Below, in pieces: positions 1 through 8,651 of a stretch of DNA of 64,000 nt. Source of the stretch: JAFDCJ01 sp964527835. GTDB taxonomy: Bacteria > Desulfobacterota > Desulfobacteria > Desulfobacterales > JAFDCJ01. Position 1 is the first letter of the stretch; each line of letters starts with the position of its first letter. Location: contig CAZGNV010000008.1 of assembly GCA_964527835.1 (NCBI GenBank), forward strand, positions 31,376 to 95,375, written 5' to 3'. A program made the translations under genes and the position numbers. The notes under the pieces are model-generated. The model was not told the origin of the DNA. It did not search any database and worked only from the letters and a program-made list of their open reading frames with translations.

Positions 1-807
1 GGTGCGATCAAAATTACGGTCAGCGACAGCCACATCGCCGGCATCTGGTCCAAAATTTTTAAGCATCTGGTGGTCTACAACGAGTTGAAGCTGCGCCGGG
101 GAGGCCGGATCGCCTTCATGATCCGCAAGCATAGCCCGAAACTCAAGGCCAGTTTGAACGCCTTTTTAAAGGATCACCGCAAGGGCACACTGCTGGGAAA
201 CATTTATTTCAAGCGCTATTACGAGAAAAATCCCTGGATCAAAACCCCGCTGGGCGCTGAGCTGGACCGCACGCTGCTCAAATACAAGCGTCTCTTCAAA
301 AAATATGCAGACAAGTACGGATTTGACTGGCTGCTGATCGCCGCGCTGGCCTACCAGGAATCCGGATTCGACAATACCCGCAAAAACAAATCGGGGGCCG
401 TTGGCATCTTGCAGGTGCTGCCGTCAACCGCCCGGGATAAAAACATCGGCATCCGCAACGTGCACAGGCTTGAAAACAATATTCATGCCGGTGTCAAGTA
501 TTTGGATTTTTTGCGCAAACGCTATTTCAACGATCCGGCCATGCGGCCCCGGGACCGGGTTCGCTTGGCCCTGGCCGCTTACAACGCGGGACCGGCGAAC
601 ATCCAGCGCGCCCGGGCCGCCACCCGCAAGATGGGGCTGGACCCCAACCGCTGGTTTCGCAACGTGGAGTTCGGAGCGCTGAAGGTTATCGGCCGCGAAA
701 CGGTCCGCTACGTGAGCAACATCAACAAGTATTACCTGATTTACCGCTTTGAACTACAGATCCTGCAAAACCGGCAAAAAGAGATGCAGCAGATCAAAAA
801 AAAGTAA
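1..807 (+). CDS. Membrane-bound lytic murein transglycosylase, MltF-like (5' end outside window)
   Basis: The reading frame is open from base 1, so the start lies upstream; 268 codons are visible. The first ~75 visible residues look like the end of a periplasmic solute-binding (SBP_bac_3) domain. A goose-type lysozyme/SLT domain follows, with the catalytic glutamate in the motif YQESGFD, then SGAVGILQVLPSTA and the LAAYNAGPANI motif. This two-domain order is that of MltF, which cleaves peptidoglycan glycan strands at the outer membrane. The signal peptide or lipobox would be upstream and cannot be judged. A GTG at 70 is an internal start only. The tail is very basic and ends in several lysines. 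Confidence 0.85.
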   Translation, partial: GAIKITVSDSHIAGIWSKIFKHLVVYNELKLRRGGRIAFMIRKHSPKLKASLNAFLKDHRKGTLLGNIYFKRYYEKNPWIKTPLGAELDRTLLKYKRLFKKYADKYGFDWLLIAALAYQESGFDNTRKNKSGAVGILQVLPSTARDKNIGIRNVHRLENNIHAGVKYLDFLRKRYFNDPAMRPRDRVRLALAAYNAGPANIQRARAATRKMGLDPNRWFRNVEFGALKVIGRETVRYVSNINKYYLIYRFELQILQNRQKEMQQIKKK

Positions 808-952
808 CTCCCGCCCCTGTTTTACCCCGCTGACAAGATCGCACCTGCTGCTCGCTCCAGGAGGCCACCGGGAGTGAAACCTGCGAACGGCTTCCGAAAA
901 GGCTTGCTCAAGCAAGAAAATTCGACTTTTTACCCTTTATCAATCAGGGTTG

Positions 953-988
953 AATTCATTGATTGATGATGGTATCAATCAATGAATT
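953..988. promoter_or_regulatory. 14-bp perfect inverted repeat upstream of the LIV operon, candidate operator
   Basis: The arms AATTCATTGATTGA (953-966) and TCAATCAATGAATT (975-988) are exact inverses separated by eight bases. The site lies about 75 bases before the first permease start in the non-coding gap 808-1063. The size and symmetry fit a TetR/FadR-type dimer site, but no regulator gene is adjacent, so the binding protein is unknown. A smaller inverted repeat, CTTGC-TCAA-GCAAG, sits at about 903-916. Confidence 0.5.
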
Positions 989-1063
989 GCGGCCCCGGTT
1001 TGTGTGTGTATGATTGCATGCCATCGGATTTGAAGGGCCCAAAAGCAGGAAGGCCACGGGATC

Positions 1064-1948
1064 ATGGATATTTTTTTACAGGTCATCGTCACCGGGATTG
1101 CCACCGGCGGTGTGTACGGCTTGATCGCCCTGGGGTTTGTCCTGATCTTCAAGGCCACCGGTATTTTGAACCTGGCCACGGGGGCCTTCATGACCCTGGG
1201 CGCCTTTATCTGTCTGACGGTCCTCGAGGGGTTCGGCGCCCCCTTCTGGGTGGCGTTTGCCTGCACCCTGGTGTTTGCTTTTGGGCTGGGAATTGGCATC
1301 GAACGCGCCGTCTTAAGGCCTTTGATCGGTGAGCCCATCATTTCGGTCATCATGGTCACCATCGGACTTTCCAGCATCCTCCAGGGGCTGACCCACATTA
1401 TCTGGTCGCCGGACTACCGTTCGTTTCCCGAAATTTTCCCGCCCGATCCGCTGGACCTGGGGTTTGCGGTGGTGCCTTCCGGCCTTTTATGGGGCTTCAT
1501 TTTTGCGGCCGTTGGGACGGTGGTGTTCATTCTTATTTTTAAGCTGACCCGCACCGGGGTGGCCATGCGGGCCACTGCCAGCGATCAGCAGGCCGCGCTT
1601 TCCATGGGCATCAGTGTGCGCTGGATATTTGCCCTCTCGTGGAGCTACGGCGCGGTGGCGGCCGTGATCGGCGGGATTGTCATCGGCAACATCAGCGGCA
1701 TCAGCATCTACCTGGGAGACATCGGCCTCAAGGTGCTGGCGGTCATCATCCTGGGGGGGCTGGACAGCATCGGGGGCGCGATTGTCGGCGGGCTGATCAT
1801 TGGGATCCTGGAAAACCTCGCCGGCCTTTACCTGGACCCGGTCTTTGGCGGCGGGGTCAAGGACGTGGCGCCTTTTTTTATCCTGGTGCTGATTATCATG
1901 GTCCGGCCTTACGGCCTGTTCGGCAAAAAGATTATTGAACGGGTTTGA
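1064..1948 (+). CDS. livH: LIV-type ABC transporter permease, LivH family
   Basis: 294 residues, the usual LivH length, almost entirely hydrophobic with about eight membrane segments. Family motifs include GGVYGLIALGFVLIFKATG near the N-terminus, the ATGAFMTLGA segment, and the coupling-helix region AVIILGGLDSIGGAIVGG near residue 230. The ATG at 1064 follows an AGGAAGG sequence. It is the first gene of a six-gene operon encoding a full uptake system. In such operons the substrate may be branched-chain amino acids, but the acyl-CoA ligase inside this one suggests a carboxylic or aromatic acid. That substrate assignment is inference. Confidence 0.9.
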   Translation: MDIFLQVIVTGIATGGVYGLIALGFVLIFKATGILNLATGAFMTLGAFICLTVLEGFGAPFWVAFACTLVFAFGLGIGIERAVLRPLIGEPIISVIMVTIGLSSILQGLTHIIWSPDYRSFPEIFPPDPLDLGFAVVPSGLLWGFIFAAVGTVVFILIFKLTRTGVAMRATASDQQAALSMGISVRWIFALSWSYGAVAAVIGGIVIGNISGISIYLGDIGLKVLAVIILGGLDSIGGAIVGGLIIGILENLAGLYLDPVFGGGVKDVAPFFILVLIIMVRPYGLFGKKIIERV

Positions 1949-1995
1949 CAGAACAGCGCCAAAATTTCAATTTGCACTTCGGGTGACAACGCATT

Positions 1996-3039
1996 ATGCG
2001 CTGCGGCGACTTTAAGGAATCCTACATAAAAGACGAAGAAATTTTTCAATCCTTTTTCGTCAAGTTCTGGCTGGCCCTGTTTCTCGTTTTACTGCTGGTC
2101 CTGCCCCTGGTGGCCGATGCCTACATCCTGTACATGGCCAACCTGATCGGGTTTGCCGTGATCGCCGCGGTGGGGCTCAACCTGCTGACCGGTTTTACCG
2201 GCCAGATTTCCCTGGGCCATGCCGCATTTGTAGGGGTCGGGGGGTATACGGCTGCGATTTTGATGACCCGCCTCAATTTTTCCTTCTGGCTGGCCCTGCC
2301 CTGCGCGGGAGTGATGGCCGCCGTGGCCGGGTTGATCATTGGAATCCCCTCCCTGCGGGTCAAGGGCCTGTACCTTTGCGTGACCACCCTGGCGGCGCAG
2401 TTTATCTTTGAATTTATCTTCATTCACTGGGAATTCATGACCCACGGCATCCGGGGCATCAATGTCCCCGCCCCGGCCCTGGGAAGCTTGGCCCTGGACA
2501 CCGAAAAACACTTTTACTTCCTGACCCTGGCCGTCGTCGTGCTGGCAGTCGGCTATGCCCGCAACCTTGTGCGCAGCCGCGTGGGAAGAGCGTTTGTGGC
2601 CATCCGCGACCGCGACCTGGCCGCCGAGATCATGGGCATCAGCCTGTTTCGCTACAAGCTGACAGCCTTTGCGATCTCGTCGTTTTATGCCGGCGTGGCC
2701 GGTGCCCTGTGGGTGAGCTTCATGCGCATCGTCACCCCGGATCATTTTCCTTTTCATCTTTCCATCCAGTACCTGGCCATGGTAATCGTGGGGGGGCTGG
2801 GCAGCGTGCTGGGATCGATCTTCGGTGCGGTGTTCATGGTGCTGACCCCGGAAGTGCTCGGTGCCCTGTCGGGCGCGTTGAGCAAGATGATTCCCGGGGT
2901 GGGACAGCTGTTTATTCCCATGAAGGAGGTGGTGTTCGGAGCCTTGATTGTCTTTTTTCTGATTTTCGAACCCCTGGGACTGGCGGAAATCTGGCGGCGC
3001 ATCAAGGCGTTTTTTCTGCTCTGGCCGTTTTCATATTGA
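1996..3039 (+). CDS. livM: LIV-type ABC transporter permease, LivM family
   Basis: 347 residues. The start region is polar, followed by a run of transmembrane segments with the LivM signature GLNLLTGFTGQISLGHAAF near residue 60. The ABC-coupling loop VGRAFVAIRDRDLAAEIMGI lies near residue 200 and VIVGGLGSVLGSIFGA near 265. It pairs with the LivH-type permease 47 bases upstream to form the membrane channel. The ATG at 1996 has only a weak ribosome site (GGGTGA). The gene is followed by a 350-base gap holding an inverted-repeat element, after which the operon resumes with the binding protein. Confidence 0.9.
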   Translation: MRCGDFKESYIKDEEIFQSFFVKFWLALFLVLLLVLPLVADAYILYMANLIGFAVIAAVGLNLLTGFTGQISLGHAAFVGVGGYTAAILMTRLNFSFWLALPCAGVMAAVAGLIIGIPSLRVKGLYLCVTTLAAQFIFEFIFIHWEFMTHGIRGINVPAPALGSLALDTEKHFYFLTLAVVVLAVGYARNLVRSRVGRAFVAIRDRDLAAEIMGISLFRYKLTAFAISSFYAGVAGALWVSFMRIVTPDHFPFHLSIQYLAMVIVGGLGSVLGSIFGAVFMVLTPEVLGALSGALSKMIPGVGQLFIPMKEVVFGALIVFFLIFEPLGLAEIWRRIKAFFLLWPFSY

Positions 3040-3092
3040 ACGCTTAAGAGTCGTAGGGTTTTAAATAGTCAGGGCAATTTGTTACCAAACGA

Positions 3093-3271
3093 GCGCAACA
3101 TGTATTTTGGTTGAGCGTCATTGTCCATTTGGGGAAACAAGCCAGCGAGTCGGTGGGCGTTAAAAATTTAAAGCTGTTTGAGGCGCTCGCGCCGAGTTCT
3201 TTAAATTTAGCCCACCGATTTGATGGCGCCCCAAATGGACACCGGGAGCGATGCCAAAATGCGTGTTGCGC
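3093..3271. repeat. Nested inverted-repeat element (about 180 bp), possible MITE or cruciform
   Basis: Four sets of arms nest about one centre. The outer pair is 3093-3110 with 3254-3271 (16 of 18 paired). Next comes TGTCCATTTGGGG (3122-3134) with CCCCAAATGGACA (3229-3241). Then CGGTGGGC plus AAATTTAAAG (3151-3173) pairs with 3199-3217, leaving a small bulge. The inner hairpin is GGCGC-TC-GCGCC (3182-3193). It occupies most of the non-coding gap between livM and the binding-protein gene (3040-3390). Such architecture fits a non-autonomous mobile element or a structured RNA within the operon transcript. No open frame was found in it. Confidence 0.7.
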
Positions 3272-3390
3272 GGCATGACCGCGACTTATTGGGAGACTAG
3301 ATAACATATCGGTAACAGGGGTGATATGGACCGGGCGGTTGTGCCGGCCATATCGTAAACCAGGACATGCTTAACTACAAGGAGGTGGCT

Positions 3391-4560
3391 ATGCGAAAAA
3401 CTATCATTTTGATCATGCTCGTTGCAATGGGAGTGTTTTCATTGGCCGGGGCTGATTGCTTCGCCGCCGACGTCGTCAAGGTCGGCGCCGTGCAGCCCAT
3501 CACCGGACGGTTTGCCTTTGCCGGGGTGCAGATCAATGCCGGGCTTGAAGATGCCTTGATGATGGCCAACGAACAGGGCGGAATCAACGGCAAGCAGATC
3601 AAGTACATCATGGAAGACGGCACCTACAATGTGGACAAGGCCGTGGCGGCCTTCAAGCGCATCATGGCCCGCGACAACCCCCTGGTCATGTACGGGGAAA
3701 GCACCGGCCTGGGCAAGGCCATCGCCCCGGAAATCAAGACGCGCTACAAGATCCTTTACAGTTCCACATCGTTTTCCAGCGAGCTGGCCGACGCGGCCAA
3801 AAACCCCTATGTCTTCGTGCCGGGCCCGACTTACAGCGACATGTTCGGGATTCTGCTCAAATACATCGCCAGGGAAAAACCCGGCGCCAACGTGGCTTTC
3901 TTTTACAGCGACACCGAGTTCGGCCGCGATCCGATTCCCTACGGCCGGCAGATGTGCAAAAAACTGGGCCTCAACCTGGTGGCCGAGGAAGTGGCCAAGG
4001 TGGGCGGGGTGGACGTGGCCTCCCAGGTGCTGGACATGAAGCGCAAAAAAGCGCAGTACGTTATTTTCCAGGGCTTTGTGCTCTCCCCGGTTTCCACCGT
4101 CATCAAGCAGGCCCGGGACTACGGCCTGAAGGCCAAGTTCATGGGAACCTTCTGGGGCACCCACAAGATGCTGCTGGACAAAATGGGCCCCCTGGCCGAC
4201 GGGTACCTGGGGGTGATGCCCTATGCCTTCTACTACCAGAAGGACATTCCCATGATGCAGAAGATCCGGGCCTGGAACCAGAAGCATCATCCGGAGGTCA
4301 AGTACCGGCCTACCTCGTACATGCAGGGATTTTTCACCGGTCTGGTGTTTACCGAATGTCTCCGGCGGGCTGATAAGGCAGGCGATCTGACCGGCGACGG
4401 CCTGGTCAAGGCCCTGCAGTCCATCAAAAATTTTGATGTCGGCGGCTTGATGGCCCCGATCACCGTGGTCAATAACAAGGTCCCCATGGGCCGGGTCTAC
4501 CGGGCCAATGCGGCCAAGAAGCAGTTTGAACCCATTTCCGACTGGATCCGGACAGAGTGA
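3391..4560 (+). CDS. livK: Periplasmic substrate-binding protein of the LIV-type ABC transporter
   Basis: 389 residues. I chose the ATG at 3391 because AAGGAGGT precedes it by five bases and it opens a classic signal peptide (MRKTIILIMLV...), probably cleaved near ADCFA. The mature part begins VVKVGAVQPITGRFAFAG, the type I periplasmic binding protein (peripla_BP_6) opening. It continues with the AFKRIMARDNPLVMYGESTG region. It would capture the substrate and deliver it to the two permeases. The symbol reflects family only; the true ligand is unknown. It lies immediately upstream of the acyl-CoA ligase gene (six-base gap), suggesting co-translation of capture and activation. Confidence 0.88.
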   Translation: MRKTIILIMLVAMGVFSLAGADCFAADVVKVGAVQPITGRFAFAGVQINAGLEDALMMANEQGGINGKQIKYIMEDGTYNVDKAVAAFKRIMARDNPLVMYGESTGLGKAIAPEIKTRYKILYSSTSFSSELADAAKNPYVFVPGPTYSDMFGILLKYIAREKPGANVAFFYSDTEFGRDPIPYGRQMCKKLGLNLVAEEVAKVGGVDVASQVLDMKRKKAQYVIFQGFVLSPVSTVIKQARDYGLKAKFMGTFWGTHKMLLDKMGPLADGYLGVMPYAFYYQKDIPMMQKIRAWNQKHHPEVKYRPTSYMQGFFTGLVFTECLRRADKAGDLTGDGLVKALQSIKNFDVGGLMAPITVVNNKVPMGRVYRANAAKKQFEPISDWIRTE

Positions 4561-4566
4561 TCCGTT

Positions 4567-6480
4567 ATGACAGATTCTCTGACATTACCGGCTCTGCTCA
4601 AACGCAATGCCGAGCGTTACGGCCATCGCCGGGTGGCCATCCGCGAAAAGGAATTCGGCATCTGGCAGTCGGTGACCTGGCGCGGTTATTATGAAAATGT
4701 GAGAGATTTCGCCCTCGGGCTGCATCAAATGGGATTTAAACGCGGCCACCGGCTGGCCTACGCCGGGGACAACCGCCCCCAGGGATTATACGCGGAACTG
4801 GCCGCCCAGTCCCTGGGGGGGGCGGTGGTCGGCATTTATCCGGACAGCCACCTGGAGCAGGTGGAGTACATCATCAACCACTCGGATTCGACTTTCGTGG
4901 TGGCCGGCGACCAGGAACAGGCCGACAAGATCCTGGAACTGAAGTCCACCTGCCCCCACGTGCAGCAGGTGATTGTGGATGATCCCAAGGGGATGCGGCA
5001 TTACGACGATCCGCTGCTGGCATATTTTAAGGAAATTCAGCAGACCGGCCGGCGGCTGGCTCAAAAACAGCCCGGCCTGTTTGACACCCTGATCAGCGAA
5101 GTGTCACCCGATGACGTGGGCATGATCAATTATACCTCCGGCACCACGGGGCTTCCCAAGGGAAGCATGATCACCCAGCAGAACATGGTGGCCGTGGCCC
5201 GGCTGCAGGATGCCGTGGATGCGGCGGCCGAAAATTTCGAATACGTCTCCTTTCTGCCCTTTGCCTGGATCGGGGAGCAGGAATTCGGGGTGTACTGGCC
5301 GCTTTACAAGGCCTTTGCCGTCAATTTTCCGGAAAAAGTGGAGACCGTGCAGGAAAACATCCGGGAGATCGGCCCCCACATTTTGCTGGCGCCGCCGCGG
5401 ATCTGGGAAAAAATCTGTTCGGACATTCAGGTGAAGATCCAGGAGGCGGTCTGGATCAAGCGTTTTGTCTACCGGAGCTTACTGCCGGTGGGCTACCGCA
5501 TCGCGGACTATATCCTTGAAAAAAAACAACCGCCGCTGGCCTGGCGGCTGGCAGACCGGGTGGCCTATTTTCTGCTTTTCCGTTCGCTGAACAATTATTT
5601 CGGACTCACGCGGCTGCGCCACGCCTACACCGGCGGCGCGCCGCTGGGCCCGGAAATCTTCAAGCTGTTTCTGGCCCTGGGGGTGCGGATCAAACAGGCT
5701 TACGGCACCACCGAGACCACGGCGGCTTCCATCGTTCACCGCACCGATGATATTCGTATCGACACCGTCGGCGTTGCACTGCCCGAAATAGAGGTCCGAA
5801 CCACCGATACCGGAGAGCTGCTGATCAAAGGGGACACGGTCTTCAAGGGCTACTACAAAAATCCGGAGGCCACGGCGAAGGCCGTCCGGGACGGCTGGTT
5901 TCACACCGGCGATGCGGCCATCATCGATGACGACGGGCACGTGATCATCATCGACCGCATGGCCGATGTCATGAAGCTGGCCGACGGCAGCCGGTTTTCG
6001 CCGCAGCTGATCGAAAACAAGCTGAAATTTTCACCGTTCATCATGGATGCGGTGATCATCGGCCAGGAAAAGCCCTATATCGCCGCCATGATTTCCATTG
6101 ATGCCGGCAACGTGGGCAAATGGGCGGAAAACCGCCAGCTTGCCTATACCACCTTTGCGGATCTGTCCCAGAAAAAAGCGGTCTATGACCTGATCGCCGG
6201 CGAAATTGCCAAAACCAACGCCAGCCTGCCGCGGGTGGCGCAGGTGCGCAAATTCATCCTGCTGTACAAGGAGCTCGATGCCGACGACGAGGAGTTGACC
6301 CGCACGCGCAAGGTGCGGCGCAAGTTTGTGCTGCAGCGCTACGCGCAGCTGGTCGACGGCCTTTACAGCGACCGGGAGACCCTCGATGTCGAGGCCGACA
6401 TCCGGTACAAGGACGGGACCGCCTATCGCATGAAAACCCGGGTGCAAATCAAACCGGTGGATGACGGGGAGTCAAAGTGA
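4567..6480 (+). CDS. AMP-dependent acyl-CoA synthetase (long-chain fatty acid or aromatic acid CoA ligase family)
   Basis: 637 residues of the ANL adenylating superfamily. The AMP-binding P-loop YTSGTTGLPKGS is at residues 189-200. The adenine motif YGTTETTAAS is near 380, GWFHTGDAAIIDDDGHV near 440 and the C-terminal domain hinge DRMADVMKLADG near 465. It would activate a carboxylic acid to its CoA thioester using ATP. Its length and the FAWIGEQEFGVYWPLYKAF segment resemble the long-chain (FadD15-like) branch. It sits between the binding-protein and ATPase genes of the transporter operon and overlaps livG by four bases (GTGA), so uptake and activation are probably coupled. The acyl specificity cannot be read from sequence. 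Confidence 0.85.
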   Translation: MTDSLTLPALLKRNAERYGHRRVAIREKEFGIWQSVTWRGYYENVRDFALGLHQMGFKRGHRLAYAGDNRPQGLYAELAAQSLGGAVVGIYPDSHLEQVEYIINHSDSTFVVAGDQEQADKILELKSTCPHVQQVIVDDPKGMRHYDDPLLAYFKEIQQTGRRLAQKQPGLFDTLISEVSPDDVGMINYTSGTTGLPKGSMITQQNMVAVARLQDAVDAAAENFEYVSFLPFAWIGEQEFGVYWPLYKAFAVNFPEKVETVQENIREIGPHILLAPPRIWEKICSDIQVKIQEAVWIKRFVYRSLLPVGYRIADYILEKKQPPLAWRLADRVAYFLLFRSLNNYFGLTRLRHAYTGGAPLGPEIFKLFLALGVRIKQAYGTTETTAASIVHRTDDIRIDTVGVALPEIEVRTTDTGELLIKGDTVFKGYYKNPEATAKAVRDGWFHTGDAAIIDDDGHVIIIDRMADVMKLADGSRFSPQLIENKLKFSPFIMDAVIIGQEKPYIAAMISIDAGNVGKWAENRQLAYTTFADLSQKKAVYDLIAGEIAKTNASLPRVAQVRKFILLYKELDADDEELTRTRKVRRKFVLQRYAQLVDGLYSDRETLDVEADIRYKDGTAYRMKTRVQIKPVDDGESK

Positions 6481-7289
6481 AGATGGGGACCGCCGAAGAT
6501 TACCAGCTGGAAATTGAAGACATTCATTTGAGCTTTGGAGGGTTGCAGGCCCTTGCCGGGGTGAGCAGCGCAGTCAAGCGGGGCGAAATCTTTTCGATCA
6601 TCGGCCCCAACGGAGCCGGCAAGACCTGCCTGCTCAACTGCATCAACAGCTTTTACCGGCCCCAGAGCGGACGAATCATTTTTGAAGGCCGGGAGATCAC
6701 CCATTTAAAGGCCCACCGCATCGCCGCCCTGGGCATTGCCCGCACCTTTCAAAATGTCGAGCTTTTCGCCCACATGACGGTGCTCGACAACATCAAGCTG
6801 GGCGGTCACGTGCACCTGAAGTCCGGCGCTTTTGCCGGCGGCATTTACTTCGGCAAGTCCCGCCGGGAGGAGATGGAGTTTCGCAAATACATTGAAGAAA
6901 AAATCATCGACTTGCTCGAAATCGAGCACATCCGCAAGAAACCGGTGCACACCCTGCCCTACGGTCTGCAAAAGCGGGTGGAGCTGGCCCGGGCCCTGGC
7001 CCTGCGCCCCAGGCTGCTGCTGCTCGATGAACCTTGCGCGGGCATGAACCTGGAGGAAACCGAAGACATCGCCCGGTTCGTGCTGGACATTAACGAGGAG
7101 TGGGGCACCACCATCATTTTGATTGAGCACGACATGGGGGTGGTCATGGATATTTCGGACCGGGTGTGCGTGCTGGACTTCGGCCGCAAGATCGCCGAGG
7201 GGTTGCCCGCCGAGGTGCGTCACAACCCTCAGGTGATCAAGGCCTACCTGGGCGAGGAGGACAAGACCTACTCGCGATTGGATGCCTAG
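6477..7289 (+). CDS. livG: LIV-type ABC transporter ATP-binding protein, LivG family
   Basis: 270 residues. Walker A GPNGAGKT is at 43-50, and the signature is the LivG-typical LPYGLQKRVELARAL rather than LSGGQ. Walker B is LLLLDEPCAGM, followed by the switch histidine in IEHDMGVVMDISDRV. The C-terminal BCA_ABC_TP_C tail VRHNPQVIKAYLGEE is specific to this family. The GTG start overlaps the stop of the ligase gene (GTGA), so translation is coupled. It forms the ATPase pair with the next gene. Confidence 0.93.
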   Translation: MKMGTAEDYQLEIEDIHLSFGGLQALAGVSSAVKRGEIFSIIGPNGAGKTCLLNCINSFYRPQSGRIIFEGREITHLKAHRIAALGIARTFQNVELFAHMTVLDNIKLGGHVHLKSGAFAGGIYFGKSRREEMEFRKYIEEKIIDLLEIEHIRKKPVHTLPYGLQKRVELARALALRPRLLLLDEPCAGMNLEETEDIARFVLDINEEWGTTIILIEHDMGVVMDISDRVCVLDFGRKIAEGLPAEVRHNPQVIKAYLGEEDKTYSRLDA

Positions 7290-7291
7290 CC

Positions 7292-8095
7292 ATGGAATCG
7301 CTGCTGGAAGTCAACAACATCGAAGTCGTTTACCACAATGTCATCCTGGTGTTGAAGGGGATGTCCCTGCGGGTGGATGAAGGCCGGATTGTCACCATTC
7401 TGGGCAACAACGGCGCCGGCAAAAGCACCACCCTCAAGGCGATCTCGGGGCTGTTGAAGTCCGAAAACGGCGAGGTCACCGACGGCCAGATCCGTTTCAT
7501 GGGACAGCGCATCGACCGGCTGTATCCCGAAGAGCTGGTGCGCATGGGGATCTTCCAGGTCATGGAAGGCCGGCGGGTCTTTGAAGATCTCACGGTGGAA
7601 GAAAACCTTGTGGCCGCCGGGCACACGGTGAAAAACAAAAGCCGGCTGAAACAGGACATGAAGCGGGTCTATGAATATTTTCCCCGTCTCTTTGAACGGC
7701 GCAAGGTGCTGGCCGGCTACATCAGCGGCGGTGAGCAGCAGATGCTGGTCATCGGCAGGGGGCTGATGGCCTCTCCCAGGCTGATGCTCATGGATGAGCC
7801 TTCCATGGGGCTTTCTCCCATGCTGGTGGGCGAGATCTTTGAAATCATTCGGCGCATCAACACCGAGCAGAGGGTCAGCATTTTGCTGGTGGAGCAAAAC
7901 GCCCGCCTGGCGCTGGATATCGCCCATCACGCCTATGTCATGGAAAACGGCCGGATTGTGCTCGACGACACCGTGGACAAGATCAAGGACAATGCCGATG
8001 TCAAGGAGTTTTACCTGGGCTTGACGGAAGTCGGCAAAAAGAAAAGCTACCGCGACGTCAAGCACTACAAACGACGCAAACGCTGGTTGACGTAG
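7292..8095 (+). CDS. livF: LIV-type ABC transporter ATP-binding protein, LivF family
   Basis: 267 residues starting at the ATG at 7292, two bases after the livG stop. Walker A GNNGAGKST is near residues 38-46, the signature is ISGGEQQMLVIGRGL, and Walker B is LMLMDEPSMGLSP, which is the LivF form. The switch region VEQNARLALDIAHHAYVMENG follows. The C-terminal extension (VKEFYLGLTEVGKKKSYRDV) is somewhat longer and more basic than E. coli LivF and is common in operons that carry a CoA ligase. It is the last gene of the operon; the next gene is convergent. Confidence 0.93.
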   Translation: MESLLEVNNIEVVYHNVILVLKGMSLRVDEGRIVTILGNNGAGKSTTLKAISGLLKSENGEVTDGQIRFMGQRIDRLYPEELVRMGIFQVMEGRRVFEDLTVEENLVAAGHTVKNKSRLKQDMKRVYEYFPRLFERRKVLAGYISGGEQQMLVIGRGLMASPRLMLMDEPSMGLSPMLVGEIFEIIRRINTEQRVSILLVEQNARLALDIAHHAYVMENGRIVLDDTVDKIKDNADVKEFYLGLTEVGKKKSYRDVKHYKRRKRWLT

Positions 8096-8134
8096 CTTCA
8101 GTGGCGTCGTGATTCATCAACTGTCAACTTCGGT

Positions 8135-8608
8135 TCAGGAGCGGCCCAGGTAAACCCCATCGTAATCCAGGGTTGTCAGGGGATTCCCTCCGATGCCAAC
8201 CCCGGCGCCCACGACTTCTCCCAGAAAAAGGGTGTGATTTCCCGGACGGTAGGTTGCCGTCACCCGGCATTCGAACCAGGCCAGACAATTCTCGATTATG
8301 GGGCACCCCGTTGTTCCCCGCTGCCAGGCAAGGTCCGCGAATTTTTTGCCGGGGTCGGGGCCTTTGAAGCGCCGCAGAAAATCCGACTGCCCTTTGGCCG
8401 GCACGTGCAGCGCAAAGCAGCCGCTTTGCTCGATGAGCCCGTGGGAGTAACGGTTGGGATGCACCGCCGCCATCAGCAGCAGCGGATCATAGGAGATCTG
8501 GCTGACCCAGGAGGCGATCATGCCGTTGATTTCTTCCTGGTAAAAAGTGGTCAGCACGTAGATTCCATAGGTCATCTGGCCGAGGGCCTGTTGCCACGAT
8601 TTTTCCAT
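8135..8608 (-). CDS. Flavin reductase-like FMN-binding protein
   Basis: 157 residues from the ATG at 8608, chosen because AAGGAG lies eleven bases upstream; a TTG seven codons earlier is less likely. The opening LGQMTYGIYVLTTFYQEEINGMIASWVSQISYDPLLLMAAV is the split-barrel flavin reductase fold. The segment CFALHVPAKGQSDFLRRF and the end PLTTLDYDGVYLGRS also match the family. Members bind FMN and serve as NAD(P)H:flavin oxidoreductases or electron carriers in anaerobes. It is encoded 43 bases after the ketopantoate-reductase-like gene on the same strand, so both are probably co-transcribed. Confidence 0.8.
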   Translation of the reverse strand: MEKSWQQALGQMTYGIYVLTTFYQEEINGMIASWVSQISYDPLLLMAAVHPNRYSHGLIEQSGCFALHVPAKGQSDFLRRFKGPDPGKKFADLAWQRGTTGCPIIENCLAWFECRVTATYRPGNHTLFLGEVVGAGVGIGGNPLTTLDYDGVYLGRS

Positions 8609-8651
8609 GGGCGGGGATTCTCCTTGCAAACAGTTTTCCAGCAGTTGGGTG

